Source: Asterias amurensis
Taxonomy: Eukaryota; Echinodermata; Asteroidea; Forcipulatida; Asteriidae
Direction of reading: 5' to 3'
Assembly: GCF_032118995.1 (NCBI RefSeq)
Contig: NC_092661.1
Span: forward strand, 5,210,501-5,274,500
DNA: 64,000 bases
This document shows, piece by piece, positions 1-10,925 of the stretch. Within the stretch, counting starts at the first letter, position 1, and each line of letters starts with the position of its first letter. Position numbers and translations under genes: made by a program. The notes under the pieces were generated by a model. That model did no database searches and had not been told where the DNA came from. It was given only the letters and a program-made list of their open reading frames with translations.

Positions 1-172
1 TTCCTATTGGGGTACAACAATTCCGGTAGCAGAACCCTGGGACACTGGTAGCTGCCCCGCAATTGCTAAGTCACTGCCCATTTTTTTGTACACCAAGACA
101 TGGAAACACCGTCGTCTTTCACTCTTTGAATTTAATACAATGCAAAACACTCATGTGTTCATAATATTTTAG

Positions 173-262
173 AGCAAAATCTACATCCGTGGTGGAAGGT
201 GGACCTGGGAGCAAACCACTGCCTCGGTTGTATCACCCTTGTCAACAGAGGAGATTGCTGTA
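173..262 (+). CDS. F-type lectin exon (WWKVDLG...RGDCC)
   Basis: Ninety-nucleotide exon between acceptor AG at 171-172 and donor GTAAGA at 263. It has the same length and phase as the minus-strand exon at 18020-18109. It encodes the conserved WWKVDLG strand and the RGDCC turn of the fucose site. Confidence 0.85.
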
Positions 263-1944
263 GTAAGAAACATTCGTCTTCTTCATTTTTAGTGCAACCT
301 TTATGATATTATGTATTTTGTGTAGGACAAAAAAACACAACGTCCACAAATAATGTAGATTAAACTTACACAGTTTGAAGATAATATGATAGTAGAAAGC
401 TTCCCTTAAAATATTATATGATGAGGTGCTGTATTTTCTTTTATAAAAATGAGTAAAACAAGGGCTGAAATATTAAAACAATGGGAATTTAGTCATGTCT
501 GACGACAATCCAGAGTACTATTTGAATGTTTAGGGCGTGCTTTGTGAAATGTTATACTATCATTGAACAAGCCACAAAAACTGTTTCTAAACCTTATCGG
601 GGCATAAGTTTGTGCACACTCTTCTGATTTAAGGGTTATCAAATAACCATCGCCGCCCGAAACATTCATCAAATAAGTTTTGTCACCTTTTCAGTGTGTT
701 GAAATTGAAGCGAAATCAAGTATTCCATTGTTATCTTTTCGTTTTTTTTATTGTTATTTCTAAAATTGGTTTGTTTGTAACACTAGTCCCCTTGTCTACT
801 TCGTTCAATCGTTATGCATTATTTTAGGCTAAGTATTGCTAATAATTGGAGCTGCCTGTCCCCCTAGCTTCTTTGTTTAATTTTGGTGTTTTTTTTTTAC
901 CGTACAGTTAGTAGTTCTTATTCTACAATTCAATGCTGTTTATCCTGCTGTTTCCAAACTTATAAATAAAGGTTCATATTTGAATTCAATTCATTTACTT
1001 TCTGCAATCTTTTATAATGAAATCTGATCTCTCGTCTATTGCCTTTGAGTTAAAGTGCAAATCTTCTTTCCACTGACAGATGGGCGCTTGTCTGGGGCCA
1101 TCGTGAGAGCAGGCAAGGAGCCTGACATTTTCAACAATGCCGCGTGTGGGTTACCAGTGACACAAGACCAAGCATCGATCCCTGGGGGACATACAACGAT
1201 ATTGTGTAACCCGCCCGTCATTGCCCAGTACGTCAGTGTAGACGACGAAGATCATGAACCAGACAGTAAAAGTCTAGCACTGTGCGAGGTGACTGTTGAA
1301 GAGCAACCCATGGAAGACTGTATCCAAACAACAAGTAAGAACATAATTTTATTTTAATGTGAGATATTTGTGTTGGTATTGCGTACCGTTTAATTTAACG
1401 AGTTGGTGTGCTTAGTGTCACAAGACATGCACTTTTTTGTTGTTGCTTTGAATAATTGTGTTTTTTGCGAGTTCTTTCACGCCAGTTCTAGCTATGTTAA
1501 CAAATAATAGTGGTTCGCTTGTTCTAACAAAAAAATAAGTGTACAAAAAAAATAAGTGTAGAATAGACAAGAGCCTCAAAAGGAACCATAAACGTCTAGC
1601 TGTGCACTCGTGTATTTTTATTTTTGTGCATTGTCCCTTTCTCGATCATTTTGGTTTATCTACGTTTAGGTGCGGCGACCATGGTCAAGCCATTCCCCGT
1701 TGCTGGTATGGTCTTATCCTCATTGCTTTTCGAAGGGAAATGTATTGTCGACCCACGCCCTCTGTCGGTCTCTCACATGAAGTCACCTATGCAATGTTTC
1801 ATGCGTTGTAAGATTAATAACGAGTGTTGGTCTTTCGACTACGTCATGACTTCTGGTCAGTGTAGGCTCTACGATGTAAAGGCTGGAGACATAAATGCAG
1901 ATGATCAGCCAGGCTGCTTGGTGTATGCTGTAATCCGTGGCTAG
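173..1944 (+). CDS. F-type lectin with PAN/Apple domain, 3' part of gene (three exons)
   Basis: Secreted fucose-binding lectin, truncated by the window start. Exons read from the sequence are 173-262, 1080-1334 and 1670-1944, with AG acceptors and GTAAGA donors; every junction is phase 1 and the stop is TAG at 1942-1944. The joined frame gives 205 complete residues. Exons 1 and 2 join at an RGDCC motif followed by x2-R, the RxDx4R part of the F-type lectin sugar-binding signature; vicinal cysteines after RGD are known in eel agglutinin. The last exon encodes a six-cysteine PAN/Apple-like domain ending at the stop. Exon 90 nt long, phases and protein match the minus-strand gene at 16752-21819, which supports the model. 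The exon carrying the signature histidine and the signal peptide must lie upstream of the window. It could be a pseudogene only if the missing 5' part is broken; what is visible is intact. Confidence 0.85.
263..1079 (+). other. Intron of the plus-strand lectin gene
   Basis: AT-rich intron of 817 bp with GTAAGA donor and a CACTGACAG acceptor. I see no other feature in it. Confidence 0.75.
1080..1334 (+). CDS. F-type lectin exon (GRLSGAIVRAG...LCEV)
   Basis: A 255-nt exon with acceptor at 1078-1079 and donor GTAAGA at 1335. It encodes the second half of the lectin fold: RLSGAIVRAG after the binding motif, then CNPPV, YVSVDD and LCEV, the usual end strands of F5/8-like and F-type lectin domains. 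It is two codons shorter than the paralogous exon at 17345-17605. Confidence 0.85.
1670..1944 (+). CDS. Terminal exon, PAN/Apple-like domain
   Basis: A 275-nt terminal exon after acceptor AG at 1668-1669, ending with TAG at 1942-1944. The domain has cysteines in GKC, MQC, MRC, NEC, GQC and PGC contexts and the core CWSFDYV, a PAN/Apple pattern. No AATAAA is evident close downstream; a family-B MITE begins about 100 bp later. Confidence 0.8.
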
Positions 1945-2041
1945 ACCAGTACTGAAATATTACTTGACTTTGCAATCGATGGCGCTCTTTTACTAAAATG
2001 GTAGTCGCAATGCAAATTTAAAGGTTGTAAAAAGGCATTGC

Positions 2042-2434
2042 TTTAAAGGAACACGTTGCCTTGGATCGGTCGAGTTGGTATTTGAAAAGCGTTCTGTAAC
2101 CGTTTGTTGTAAAATGTATATGGTTAGAAAGATATTGTAAAAGTAGAATACAATGATCTACACAAATATGCCTCAAAACTGCGTGGTTTTCTTTTTACCC
2201 TTTCGACTAACACGGTCGGCCATTTATGGGAGTCAAAATTTTGACTCCCATAAATGGCCGACCGTGATAGTTCGCGACGTAAAAGGAAAACCGTGCAATT
2301 TCGAGTGATACTTGTGTGGATCATTATATTCTACATTTAAAACATCTTTCTAACCATATGCATTTCATAACAAACGGTTTTAAACGCTTTTAATAGACCA
2401 ACTCATCCGATCCAAGGCAACATGTTCCTTTAAA
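2042..2434. mobile_element. Family-B foldback MITE, copy 1
   Basis: Starts TTTAAAGGAACACGTTGCC and ends with its inverted complement. The whole element is close to a palindrome. Its centre, 2220-2262, is a perfect inverted repeat built on TATGGGAGTCAAAATTTTGA. There is no coding capacity. Other copies lie at 15705, 46387 and 62680. Confidence 0.85.
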
Positions 2435-3292
2435 CTATTGTGGTGATTCGAATGTTGGTAGGCCTATACATCTCATTCCGTTTAGAGTTAGTTTGACGCT
2501 TTTGTTAACCAATAGGTGGCACTCTCTTATTTTAATGGTAGTCGCACCGCAAATTTTCAAGGGTGTAAAACAGCATAGCATTGTGTTAATAAGGGATTTC
2601 ATCTTAATTTCATTATCAGTTGATACGTTACTTAAAACCTGTCGCGACAACATCAGAAAAAAACCTCACACGCTTACCCGTTCGTACAATTCGAAACCTA
2701 ACCCGTCAATCCATCTATAAGCCATCAGTCGATATATTGTAGCGTTGACCGTGGGTTGTGTTGTACACAGTTTAATGACACAATTGAAGGTACAATTAAC
2801 TGCCTTTTCTGTCCGGTTTTTGGAGGTTGATTCACATACAACAATCATAAAATTACACGAAGCAGAAACCTAAGCCAGAGAGCGCCCTCTCCAGCGAGCA
2901 GATATCCCGATCCCGTACGGCAGAAAGCAGCGCTCCGAAGGGGAGTCGTGCTGGCGCCCCCCACCGGCGGTCGATCGGCACCGCCGCTACAATATGATTT
3001 GTCACAGCCCGGTGTGGCTTTTATTAGCCACAGGCTATGAGATGAGCTTACGACTCCTGCTGAATGTATAAATTGAATACAAAATAAGTTTAATCAACGA
3101 TTTAAAACCTATGGGACCTTCCTTTTATTTATTCATGTTGGCTAGGTGTGAGCAGGGAATGTTGAGTTTTGAAATGTTTGAAATTGGGTATACAACAATT
3201 CCAAACGAACAGATGATAGGGGGCAGATGACATCATTCAGTACTAATTCATTATCAGATGAGCTGGATAAAGCGGCCATGTTTCAAGAATGT
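2435..3292. other. Gene-free stretch with GC-rich patch
   Basis: I see no gene. A GC-rich patch at about 2880-3000 contrasts with AT-rich surroundings; it matches no RNA gene or repeat that I recognise. Confidence 0.4.
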
Positions 3293-3437
3293 GTAAGACT
3301 AGTTGTAACTCGAGTTGGGACGAGTTAATCGTCCTTACCTAGGTCTAGCTTCAAGTGTTTTAATATTATCTGCGTCAACTAGTCTTAAGTTATGACTAAT
3401 CCTCAGCTAAGACTAGTCCTAACTCTTGTGAAATCAA
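3293..3437. repeat. Family-G foldback repeat (AGGACTAGTCCTAA type), degenerate
   Basis: Degenerate copy of a foldback built from CTAGTTGTAACTCG and TAAGACTAGTCCTAACTC arms ending GTGAAATC. Clearer copies lie at 18987-19172 and 49288-49462. Confidence 0.55.
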
Positions 3438-3792
3438 CCGGTTATTATATAAGTGTGTCCTTTTCTTCTTTGTTATTGAAGTTGTTAAGAGTATATAGTC
3501 GGCATTTAGAGGATAATTGCAACGTAAGACTGAGGAAGGCAGCCATGAGCCTCAATCAACATGATGTACTGTGAAGTTTGATTGGTCGAGAACCAATCAT
3601 GTGACGCGCAACAAAAACACATTTTGTGCATACACATTTTGTGTGTTTTCAGACTGCATGAGAAAGATGTCTTTCTCGGAGCAAAATAAGATTTTGTTAG
3701 TACTTACCATGGAAACGTGTCCAGTTTTAAGTTTTGATTTATAAAATGGGTTGTTATGTGCAATGAGAACTTACACGAAGTAGTAAGCTGTT

Positions 3793-4188
3793 TAAAGGCA
3801 GTGGACATTTTTGGTAATTTTTAAAGACCATTTTCAGCACATGGTGTTATCACAACATTATGCATAAAATACAAATCTCTAAAAGTTTGGTCTCGATTGA
3901 CCATCGAATTGGTGATAAAATAAAAAGAACACTTCAATGTAGCACTCATTTGCGTGCTGTGTGATGCTTAAAAAAAGCTTCACGCATGACTTCGAGACCT
4001 CGAAATCTAACTCCGAGGTCTCAAAATCAAATTCTCGAAAAAAATCATTCTTTCTCGAAAACTACGTCACTTCAGAGGGAGCCAATTCTCACAATGTATA
4101 ACTATCAACCTCTCCCCATTTCTCGTTACCGCAAGTAAGGTTTTATGTCGATAATTATTTTGAGTAGTTACCAACACTGCCTTTAAAG
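3793..4188. mobile_element. Family-A MITE, copy A1
   Basis: Terminal inverted repeats AAAGGCAGTGGACA and CACTGCCTTTAAAG, with the internal palindromic pair TTCGAGACCTCG / CGAGGTCTC typical of the family. Divergent copy. Open frames across it are not genes. Confidence 0.8.
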
Positions 4189-5369
4189 CTTCATTTGGAG
4201 AAAAAAATATTACAGAGCAAACCCGCAACAAAGAGTACGTCTCATCTATCCTTGGACCCCAACTAACAACATTGAAGCGAAGTGGCATGTAAAAAGCCAT
4301 CAATAGGCATACGCGTCCATGCGTATGGCATAATATTTAATAATTTCATAATTGATTCATTTTCGGGGGGATGTTAATCAGCACGTGACGGAGGTACCGC
4401 TGGCAATGAATATGCCGAACAAAGGAAAGCACAAACTATTAATTAAAGCAAATGGGAGTTAGCGTAGCCAAAGTCCTTGATGACAAAGAATCGTGGTAAA
4501 GATAAAATGATGCTAACAAAAATTGACGAGTAAAGTTTTCCATCCTCTTTAATTCAATTGGTACCACAATTTGAAACCGGCATAGCATCGTTTTTCTACA
4601 TATAACAGTGATCCCGATTCACAGAACACATTTTTTTTCTAGACTGTGAACTTCGAAAAGGTTTTTGGTCGAATAATATTAATGGAGGAGTGTTTGTTTG
4701 TATTTTTTTATATGTATATATAATATATTATTAAATCTTTAGACATACACAATGATTACAAGTTGGACAGGGGCTGTCAAGGTTAAAACAAAAGTATAAA
4801 AACTGTCATCTAAGAGATGTGTAAAACCAGATCCCTGCCAAATCCAAACCCTAATTTATTTTCCATCAAAACTTTACAAAACCTTTTTAACGCAAATTGC
4901 CAAGGTATACCTACTACACAATGTGATATACTCAGCATCCAAATAGACCTTATATGCACATGACGTCATTTCAGTACGGCGCCCCCGCATTGACGTCAAA
5001 AGGAGGATGTTCATCTCGGGGGGATGTTAATCAGCGAAAATTCTAACAAGCCAAACATTGAAAATATGTATAAAGTTTATTTGTTTCAAATGTTTTCAAG
5101 AGGCTATGGAATAGCGCTCTCTTGCTAGATCAACACTACTTACGGTTAAAGTTTGGGCTCTTGACTGCTGCAGAGAAATATCCGCGATGTCAGACTTGAA
5201 ATCAAGTTTAGCACTGCCGAAGAACAAGCGTCACGGTATGACCAACATGATTTGACATAGACTATTTTTGCAAAATACCCATCGCGTAAGCGCCAAATCA
5301 TAAGTATGGAGATGACACGCCATACGTGCCCCTATAAGACATACGAGTTAACAAAACTGAGGATAGTTG
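4189..5369. other. Gene-free AT-rich stretch
   Basis: No gene seen. It holds a half copy, at about 4943-5000, of the TIR repeat at 25673-25862 (AGACCTTAT...ATGACGTCATTTCAGTA...GGCGCCC). Confidence 0.4.
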
Positions 5370-5945
5370 TGACCCCCCCCCCCCCCCGCATGATTGATGG
5401 CAATGACGGGACACAGGGTTTATTAGGGCACAGGGTTTGGTCTTGCACAGTGCAACACATGAGTTTCATGATACAGGTGGGCAAGAGACACGAGCAACAT
5501 TTGACATTGTGTCCCCACCCTTTGAAAAGGGGGTGGAGTGGGACAAGTCCCTTCCACTTTTTCAAGTGAAAATCTGTCAGCAATGGTGTAGCGTGTGAGA
5601 AGCCTTTATATACGGCGTGGAGTTCGGGCCCGATTAAGGGCCCGGGAAAGTTTTGCATTTTCGATGCTCTGAGATGCAATCTAGGGCCAATTTTGAGGGG
5701 GGGGGGGGCATTCGATATAGTGTCCTCCACCTTTCAGAAAGTTGTGTCATACTTGCCCCCCCCCCCCCCCCCGGATTAATGCCCATAGTGTGACACAGGG
5801 TTTGGTCTTACACAGTGCAAAACTTTGGCTTCACAATAAAAGTGTTCAAACAGATTAGAGGGGACATTTGATATTGTGCCCCCACCCTCCAGAAAATGGG
5901 GGGGGGGGGGAAGCATGTCCCCTGTCCCTCCCTCGATTGACGCCA
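5370..5945. repeat. Diverged tandem duplication bounded by poly-C and poly-G runs
   Basis: Two copies of a roughly 190-bp unit, at about 5372-5580 and 5757-5945. Both begin with a C run and share ACACAGGGTTTGGTCTT, CACAGTGCAA and CATTTGA(C/T)ATTGTG. Long G runs at 5699 and 5899 make local frames meaningless. Confidence 0.65.
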
Positions 5946-6065
5946 ATGCCTAACCCAAACCCTAACCACAACCCTAACCCTAACCCTAATAATAACCCTA
6001 ACCCTAACATTGACTCTGACCCTAACCCTTACCCTAACTTCTAACCCTAACACCAACCCTTAACT
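5946..6065. repeat. Degenerate interstitial telomeric repeat (CCCTAA)n
   Basis: About 120 bp of CCCTAA units, many perfect and several altered (CCACAA, AATAAT, CTCTGA). Read on the minus strand these are TTAGGG, the usual animal telomere unit. The degeneracy and internal position argue for an old interstitial tract. Confidence 0.85.
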
Positions 6066-6258
6066 TAACCATAAACCCAAGTTGCGTTTGTTTATCTTAT
6101 TTTTTTTGTGGTCTTCAACACAAAAAAAAAATACTTTCTATAGTCCAACCCAATTTCTTTGGCATTATTTGTTTTGATAGTGAAATGAACTTAAATGTAA
6201 GCTTCAACTTATAATTATTTTATATCTGTAATGACTTCATACTTCGATAAATAATGGG

Positions 6259-6412
6259 TGCGTTCGTTTAGCTTCCCTGGGTCGACCCCGGTGTGTGGCG
6301 TGTTTTTTTCCCAGGACGAACGTGGGTAATTATCTGCACACGTTCGTCATGGAAAAAGAACACGACACACACCAGGCTCGACCCGGCCGGGGAAGCTAAT
6401 CAAGTGCACCGA
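6259..6412. mobile_element. Family-F foldback element
   Basis: Arms GGTGCGTTCGTTTAGCTTCC and GGGGAAGCTAATCAAGTGCACC, followed inside by GGTCGACCCCGGTGTG and its complement, and by an inner pair GACGAACGTG / CACGTTCGTC. Related ends bound the elements at 24120-25248 and 28706-28815. Confidence 0.7.
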
Positions 6413-6540
6413 TTATTCGAAAACATAATTTACACAGCAACAATCACGTACTTGGTCTGGACATTCCCCCACTTCCTGCGGGTATTGTGCCGACCCTTCT
6501 TTAATTTTGTTGGCTTTATTGTCATATAATATTCTCACAC

Positions 6541-6690
6541 GATGAATTCATAAATGATTTGAAATAGTCGTAGTGCCTTTATTATAAAGTACTTGACAGT
6601 GCACATGGAAAATATGACAATTCATGAATTATTTGAAATAGTAGTAGGGCCTTTATTATAAAGTACTTCACATGGCACATGGCACATGGC
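6541..6690. repeat. 84-bp tandem duplication
   Basis: GATTTGAAATAGTCGTAGTG / TTATTTGAAATAGTAGTAGG, each followed by CCTTTATTATAAAGTACTT. The tail ends in short GGCACAT repeats. Confidence 0.7.
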
Positions 6691-7111
6691 GATATGGCGC
6701 AGTTATAAAAATAACTTGTCTATCAACAAAACTTGAAATGTTAAAACATTTGAAGTTAGGCTTCGGCCTACATTAAGACTTTCTATTCGTAAAGTGCTTC
6801 GGTTTTTTAGTGCAAATCAATCAATTTAGCTCAATCATTGTTCTATCTAAAACATCATTTATTATTAAGATAATAATACAACTTGTTTTACATAGCGTTT
6901 TATCAGCGGTCAATTAAAAGGTCTTGCTATAATTATTTCAAAACATTTGCACTCTTTTAACTGGTTTTAGTTAACACACCCCTATTGTCTGGTTAAAACC
7001 GAAATTAAAATTCTTCATCCGCGATGCAACTTTAACATTATATTAAATCGTTTGCAGTACCCACTGCTAAACATAGGATTCGAACTACCTCTAGCCACCG
7101 GAAAAAAAAAA
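6691..7111. other. Gene-free AT-rich stretch
   Basis: I see no gene, repeat family or RNA here. Confidence 0.35.
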
Positions 7112-7515
7112 ACTCATCAGTGGTCTAGTTGGTATGACACTGCTCTAGAGTTGCCAAGGTATTTCTAGTTGGTATGACACTGCTCTAGAATTGCCAAGGT
7201 CTTTGAGTAAACAGTGCTAACACACATCGGTGAATACGGGTAAAAAACTAAATTAATATACCTCGACCCCATCAAAATCCAAAGCATTGTACTTTGTTTT
7301 AATGAATTTGATATTTACTTAAAAATCAAAATTTAATATACATTGACTCCATCAAAATCCAAAGCAGTGTAGTTGGTTTTAAGTACAATGGAGATCCATC
7401 AATGCTTGGCGAGAGGCCAGGCGTGCCATTTTATTAACTCAACTGAAATGAGAATTAAGCTACTAGTACACTGGTATTGGAGTTTGATGGATTCAATAAA
7501 AAACCTTCTGAAAGA
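7112..7515 (+). mobile_element. tRNA-derived SINE, family D, copy 1
   Basis: tRNA-like head (GGTCTAGTTGGTATGACACT) partly duplicated at 7120-7200, then GTAAACAGTGCTAACACACA, then a body with CCATCAAAATCCAAAGCA. Box B is damaged. It forms a tandem pair with the copy at 7572. Confidence 0.65.
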
Positions 7516-7571
7516 GTAAAATTATTCAACTTTAACATCTATTTAATATGATTCGAACAGCCTCTGAGGGC

Positions 7572-7932
7572 AATCTCGGTGGTCTTGTTGGTAAGACACT
7601 GCTCTATAATTGCAAAGGTCGTGGGTTGGAATCCCATCAGAGTAATATGCCTGTGTGATGTTGGTTTACAGAACACGGGCAAGTACTGAGTATACAGTGC
7701 TAATACACATCGGTGTATACGGGTAAAAAAACAAAATTAATATACTTTGATTCCATCAAAATCCAAAGCATTGTATTTGGTTTTAATGAATTTGATTGTC
7801 AATGATTCAACAATGCTTCAACAATGCTTGGCAAGAGATCTAGCTGCCAATTCTATTTACTCAACTGAAATGAGAACTGAGCTTTTAGCACAATGGTATT
7901 GGATTTTGATGGATTCAAGAAAAATATTTTGA
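7572..7932 (+). mobile_element. tRNA-derived SINE, family D, copy 2
   Basis: Box A-like TTGTTGGTAAGACACTGC and box B-like GGGTTGGAATCCC, followed by the shared GTACTGAGTATACAGTGCTA and the same body as the preceding copy. The 61-codon open frame inside is not a gene. Confidence 0.75.
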
Positions 7933-8156
7933 GCAAACAACGATAAGGCCGAGTCTGAAATAGTGGCTGTGGATACGGCCTGGTCGTCACGTTAGCGTGT
8001 TGTATGTATGGTAAGATACCCATAGCAACAACCGCAGCCATAGCCATTGGCACACATTCAGACACCCCCTAGCAGGGCCTACTTTCTTAGAGCTACTTTC
8101 AGCACACAACAATGTTGCTTGTAGAATAAGGATACCAACCAATCTGTGTCGCATGT

Positions 8157-8732
8157 GGGTCATTCCATGTCAGACCAACGCACTTTTAAAGAGCCCAGTT
8201 GTTTCTTAGTGGATTCTGATAGAGGAAAACATGCTCTATCAAGTGATTTTCATTTCATTGACTTTTCGAATGATGCGTTATTTCAAAAATTAGGTCAAAG
8301 GTCACGATAACATATTAAAGGTCATAGTGACTTGTACAAAAATAGTCATAAACTTGTAAATTTTGAAGAGCCCAACTGTTTCTTAGTGGATTCTGATAGA
8401 GGAAGACATGCTCTATCAAATGATTTTTATTTCAGAAAATTTATTTTTGATGAAAGAATTTATGTGAGCATGCAATTCTCATCAATTTGATACCAAATTT
8501 GTATATATGTGATAAAAATTGACATGGTTACAACATATTTTTTCCCAAAAGGTGGTATTTTACCCTAAAAATGTCAGATTTTAGTGGTTTCTGCCCTGAC
8601 CACATGGAAAGTCCAATCGGGCTGAAAATTGCTGTGCATTCATTGCTCATTAGGACCTACAAGCACAGCAATTTTTATCAAAATCGGAAGACATGAGGTA
8701 AAAAAGTGCGTTGGTCTGACATGGAATGACCC
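8157..8732. mobile_element. 576-bp element with about 30-bp terminal inverted repeats
   Basis: The left end GGGTCATTCCATGTCAGACC continues to CAACGCACTTTT; the right end is its exact complement, ending GGAATGACCC. ATGT precedes the left end and follows the right end, a possible 4-bp target duplication. Inside is a 62-bp direct repeat at 8189-8250 and 8366-8428 (AGAGCCCA, TTTCTTAGTGGATTCTGATA). There is no transposase, so it would be a non-autonomous DNA element. Confidence 0.8.
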
Positions 8733-8929
8733 ATGTACAATGTATGACTGGCATCCTAAACATTTTCTACAGACAGATAGAAGCAATATTTTCTGGTTAA
8801 GCAGCTCTATGGAATTTGGCTCGTCCTCTTGGGTCTTCATGGATTGTCTGTGGTCCTCTCTCGAGGGTCTTCATAGGGGGTGCCATCATGGTCCAGCTTG
8901 TTTCAGTTGATGTGTGCATTATATCCTCA

Positions 8930-9190
8930 CAACGGTCCTATACGCTACTTGAACGGTTGCACATGACACAGTCCTTCAGCTGATGTCACTCAGTCCAAAA
9001 AGTGTCGATTAGCCCTAGGTGCAGAGACGGACTTCTCGGGGCATGGCAGGTTGATTTGGAGGCCTTCGTAGGAGATTGCTCGATGGGGGCCAGCTGAGCT
9101 CCGTTCCCCAGGAAATGTTTAGTGTGTCATCTTCAAGGTCATCCAATCAATCTGTGGTAGAAGAGAAATGATTTTCTACGATTACTTTGA
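8930..9190 (-). pseudogene. Exon-like unit, most degraded of three copies
   Basis: Shares GACACAGTCCTTCAGCTGAT, CAGTCCAAA and ATCTTCAAGGTCATC with the units near 10234 and 10804. Read on the minus strand the frame is stopped. The unit's function is unknown. Confidence 0.3.
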
Positions 9191-9488
9191 ATTAAATATT
9201 ACTAAATAGGTTTGTACAAGTTTCACTTGTTGTGAGGACTAGTGGTCGCTTGCAAGGAAAATTCTCCAGCTCCAATTTCGGACCCAACTTTATGAAGCCG
9301 GAAAGCAGAAAATACTCCTCAGAAATTTCTTTGCAAAACAACAGTGGGGCCCCAGTTGCGAAAATGTAAATTTGGAGGAATGTTGGCTGGTAGCCAGTGT
9401 CTGTCAAGCAAGACTTATCTGTGCTTAGTAAGTTTTGACGCTTACAAACTTTATGAAAATGAGCCCAGTTCTTTAACTATGTACATTT

Positions 9489-9603
9489 AACATTAAATTA
9501 ATTTTCTAAGAAACACAGCCAAATACACACGTAATTGTGTTTACGTTTCGACTAGTTTCACCACTTGAGTATTTGGCTGTGTTTCGTAGAAAATTAACTT
9601 AAT
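9489..9603. repeat. Foldback repeat
   Basis: Inverted arms: TTTTCTAAGAAACACAGCCA before GTGTTTACG, and TGGCTGTGTTTCGTAGAAAA after it. It could form a stem of about 30 bp. Confidence 0.75.
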
Positions 9604-9723
9604 AAATTGATATTTTACCAGCCTGATGAACTTCTTTCATGATACATACAACATGATTCAACATTCGAAGTTTTGTTGAATTTTGTTATCAAATATTGTT
9701 CTGACAAACTTGACCTCCTTATT

Positions 9724-10105
9724 TAATAGACACTGGACACTCTTGGTAATTGTCAAAGACCAGTCTTCTCACTTTGTGTATCTCAACAAACCTGTGAAAA
9801 TTTGAACTCAATTGGTCGTCTAAGTTTGGAGACAATAATGGAAGAAAAAACACCAATGTCAAACGAAGTTGTGTGGTTTCAGATGCTTGATTTTTTAGAT
9901 CTCAAATTGAAATTCTGAAGCCCCAAAATAAAAACAATTATTTTTAGGGGGAAATTACTTCTTTGGAACACTACGTTTCTTCAGAGGGAGCCGTTTCTCA
10001 CAATGTTTTTTACAGTCAATAGCTCCCAATTGCTTGTTACCAAGTAAGTTTTTATGCTAATAGTTATTTTGAGTATACTCATTACCAATAGTGACCAGGC
10101 CTTAA
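9724..10105. mobile_element. Family-A MITE, copy A2
   Basis: Ends AGACACTGGACACTCTTGGT and ACCAATAGTGACCAGGCCTT, with the family's internal GGAGCCGTTTCTCACAATG. Diverged. Confidence 0.75.
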
Positions 10106-10233
10106 TGCGGATTTCCTCCAGCAAACCAAGGATGAGTGTATTCTTTTCAATGGATTTAAAACCTTCAACCTCATTTGCCATTTTATATAGGATGAACCTT
10201 CTCTTCAAAAAGATTGTTTTCGTTTCAACTTAC

Positions 10234-10381
10234 CAAGCTGCCTGTTGTTGACTTTTTGTTCCTGTCCCAAAAAAGTGTTGCTCAGCCTCAACATCACTAC
10301 GTCACTTGCAAAGTTGATCTTGTAGCAGACAGTATTCTGGGTAGACTTGACACAGTCCGTCTTCAGCTGGTGATCAGTCCA
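10234..10381 (-). CDS. Possible orphan exon, unknown product
   Basis: On the minus strand 49 codons stay open up to a good donor (CAGCTTG then GTAAGT). The reading starts WTDHQLKTDCVKS and contains two further regions with C and charged residues. A diverged copy about 520 bp away keeps the CAACTTG-GTAAGT donor but has in-frame stops, and a third copy lies near 8.95 kb. I do not recognise the protein and found no clear acceptor: in this frame TAA lies two codons before the first W. It may be a gene fragment within a local tandem duplication. Confidence 0.25.
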
Positions 10382-10803
10382 AACTTATTGTAATCTTCAA
10401 GGTCATCGTCTCATTCTATGGCTGCAAAAGTTTTAATTTCATTTTGATAAACTCTTTCACACTCGGTTGGGACTGGTCAAGTCTGAATAATTACAACAAA
10501 ACATCTCCTCCAGCACCATTCACCTTTTCACCTCATTTGAACATGGGAAGCATTGTGACACAATATTCCAGGTTTTGTTGAACTGTTTTTGTAGGCACCT
10601 TAAAATAAAACCTATTTCTGAAAAACTTGACTTCTTGACTTAAAAAAGCTTTCAGCGTTTTGTTTGCAGAGTGTTTGTACTACAAGCTTTAGGGTGCCTA
10701 TGCATGAATGTTCTTCAAAACAGTCAAAGATCAACACATTTGCCAAACTTGTGGGATGAACCGTCTTAAAAAAAAAAAAGTTTTGGATTTGTTTTTTACT
10801 TAC

Positions 10804-10925
10804 CAAGTTGTTGACGTACGTCAATTGAAGGGTTGATGACCTCGTTGCAGGCAGAGAGTGACCTGGTTAGACTTGACACAGTCCTTCATCAGCTAGTGGT
10901 CAGTCCAAAGATATGTGATCTCCGA
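10804..10925 (-). pseudogene. Exon-like unit, stopped copy
   Basis: Paralogue of the unit at 10234-10381, sharing TTGGACTGA(T/C)CAC, GACTGTGTCAAGTCTA and the CAACTTG-GTAAGT donor at 10804. TAG replaces the CAG codon after TGGACTGACCAC, and TGA follows near the end, so it is not coding in that frame. Confidence 0.35.

Noticed and set aside
5306..5730. Frames of 87 and 132 codons on both strands
   Set aside because: They run through homopolymer C and G tracts and a duplicated repeat; no domain.
5808..6056. Minus-strand frame reading VRVRV repeats
   Set aside because: Translation of the degenerate telomeric repeat.
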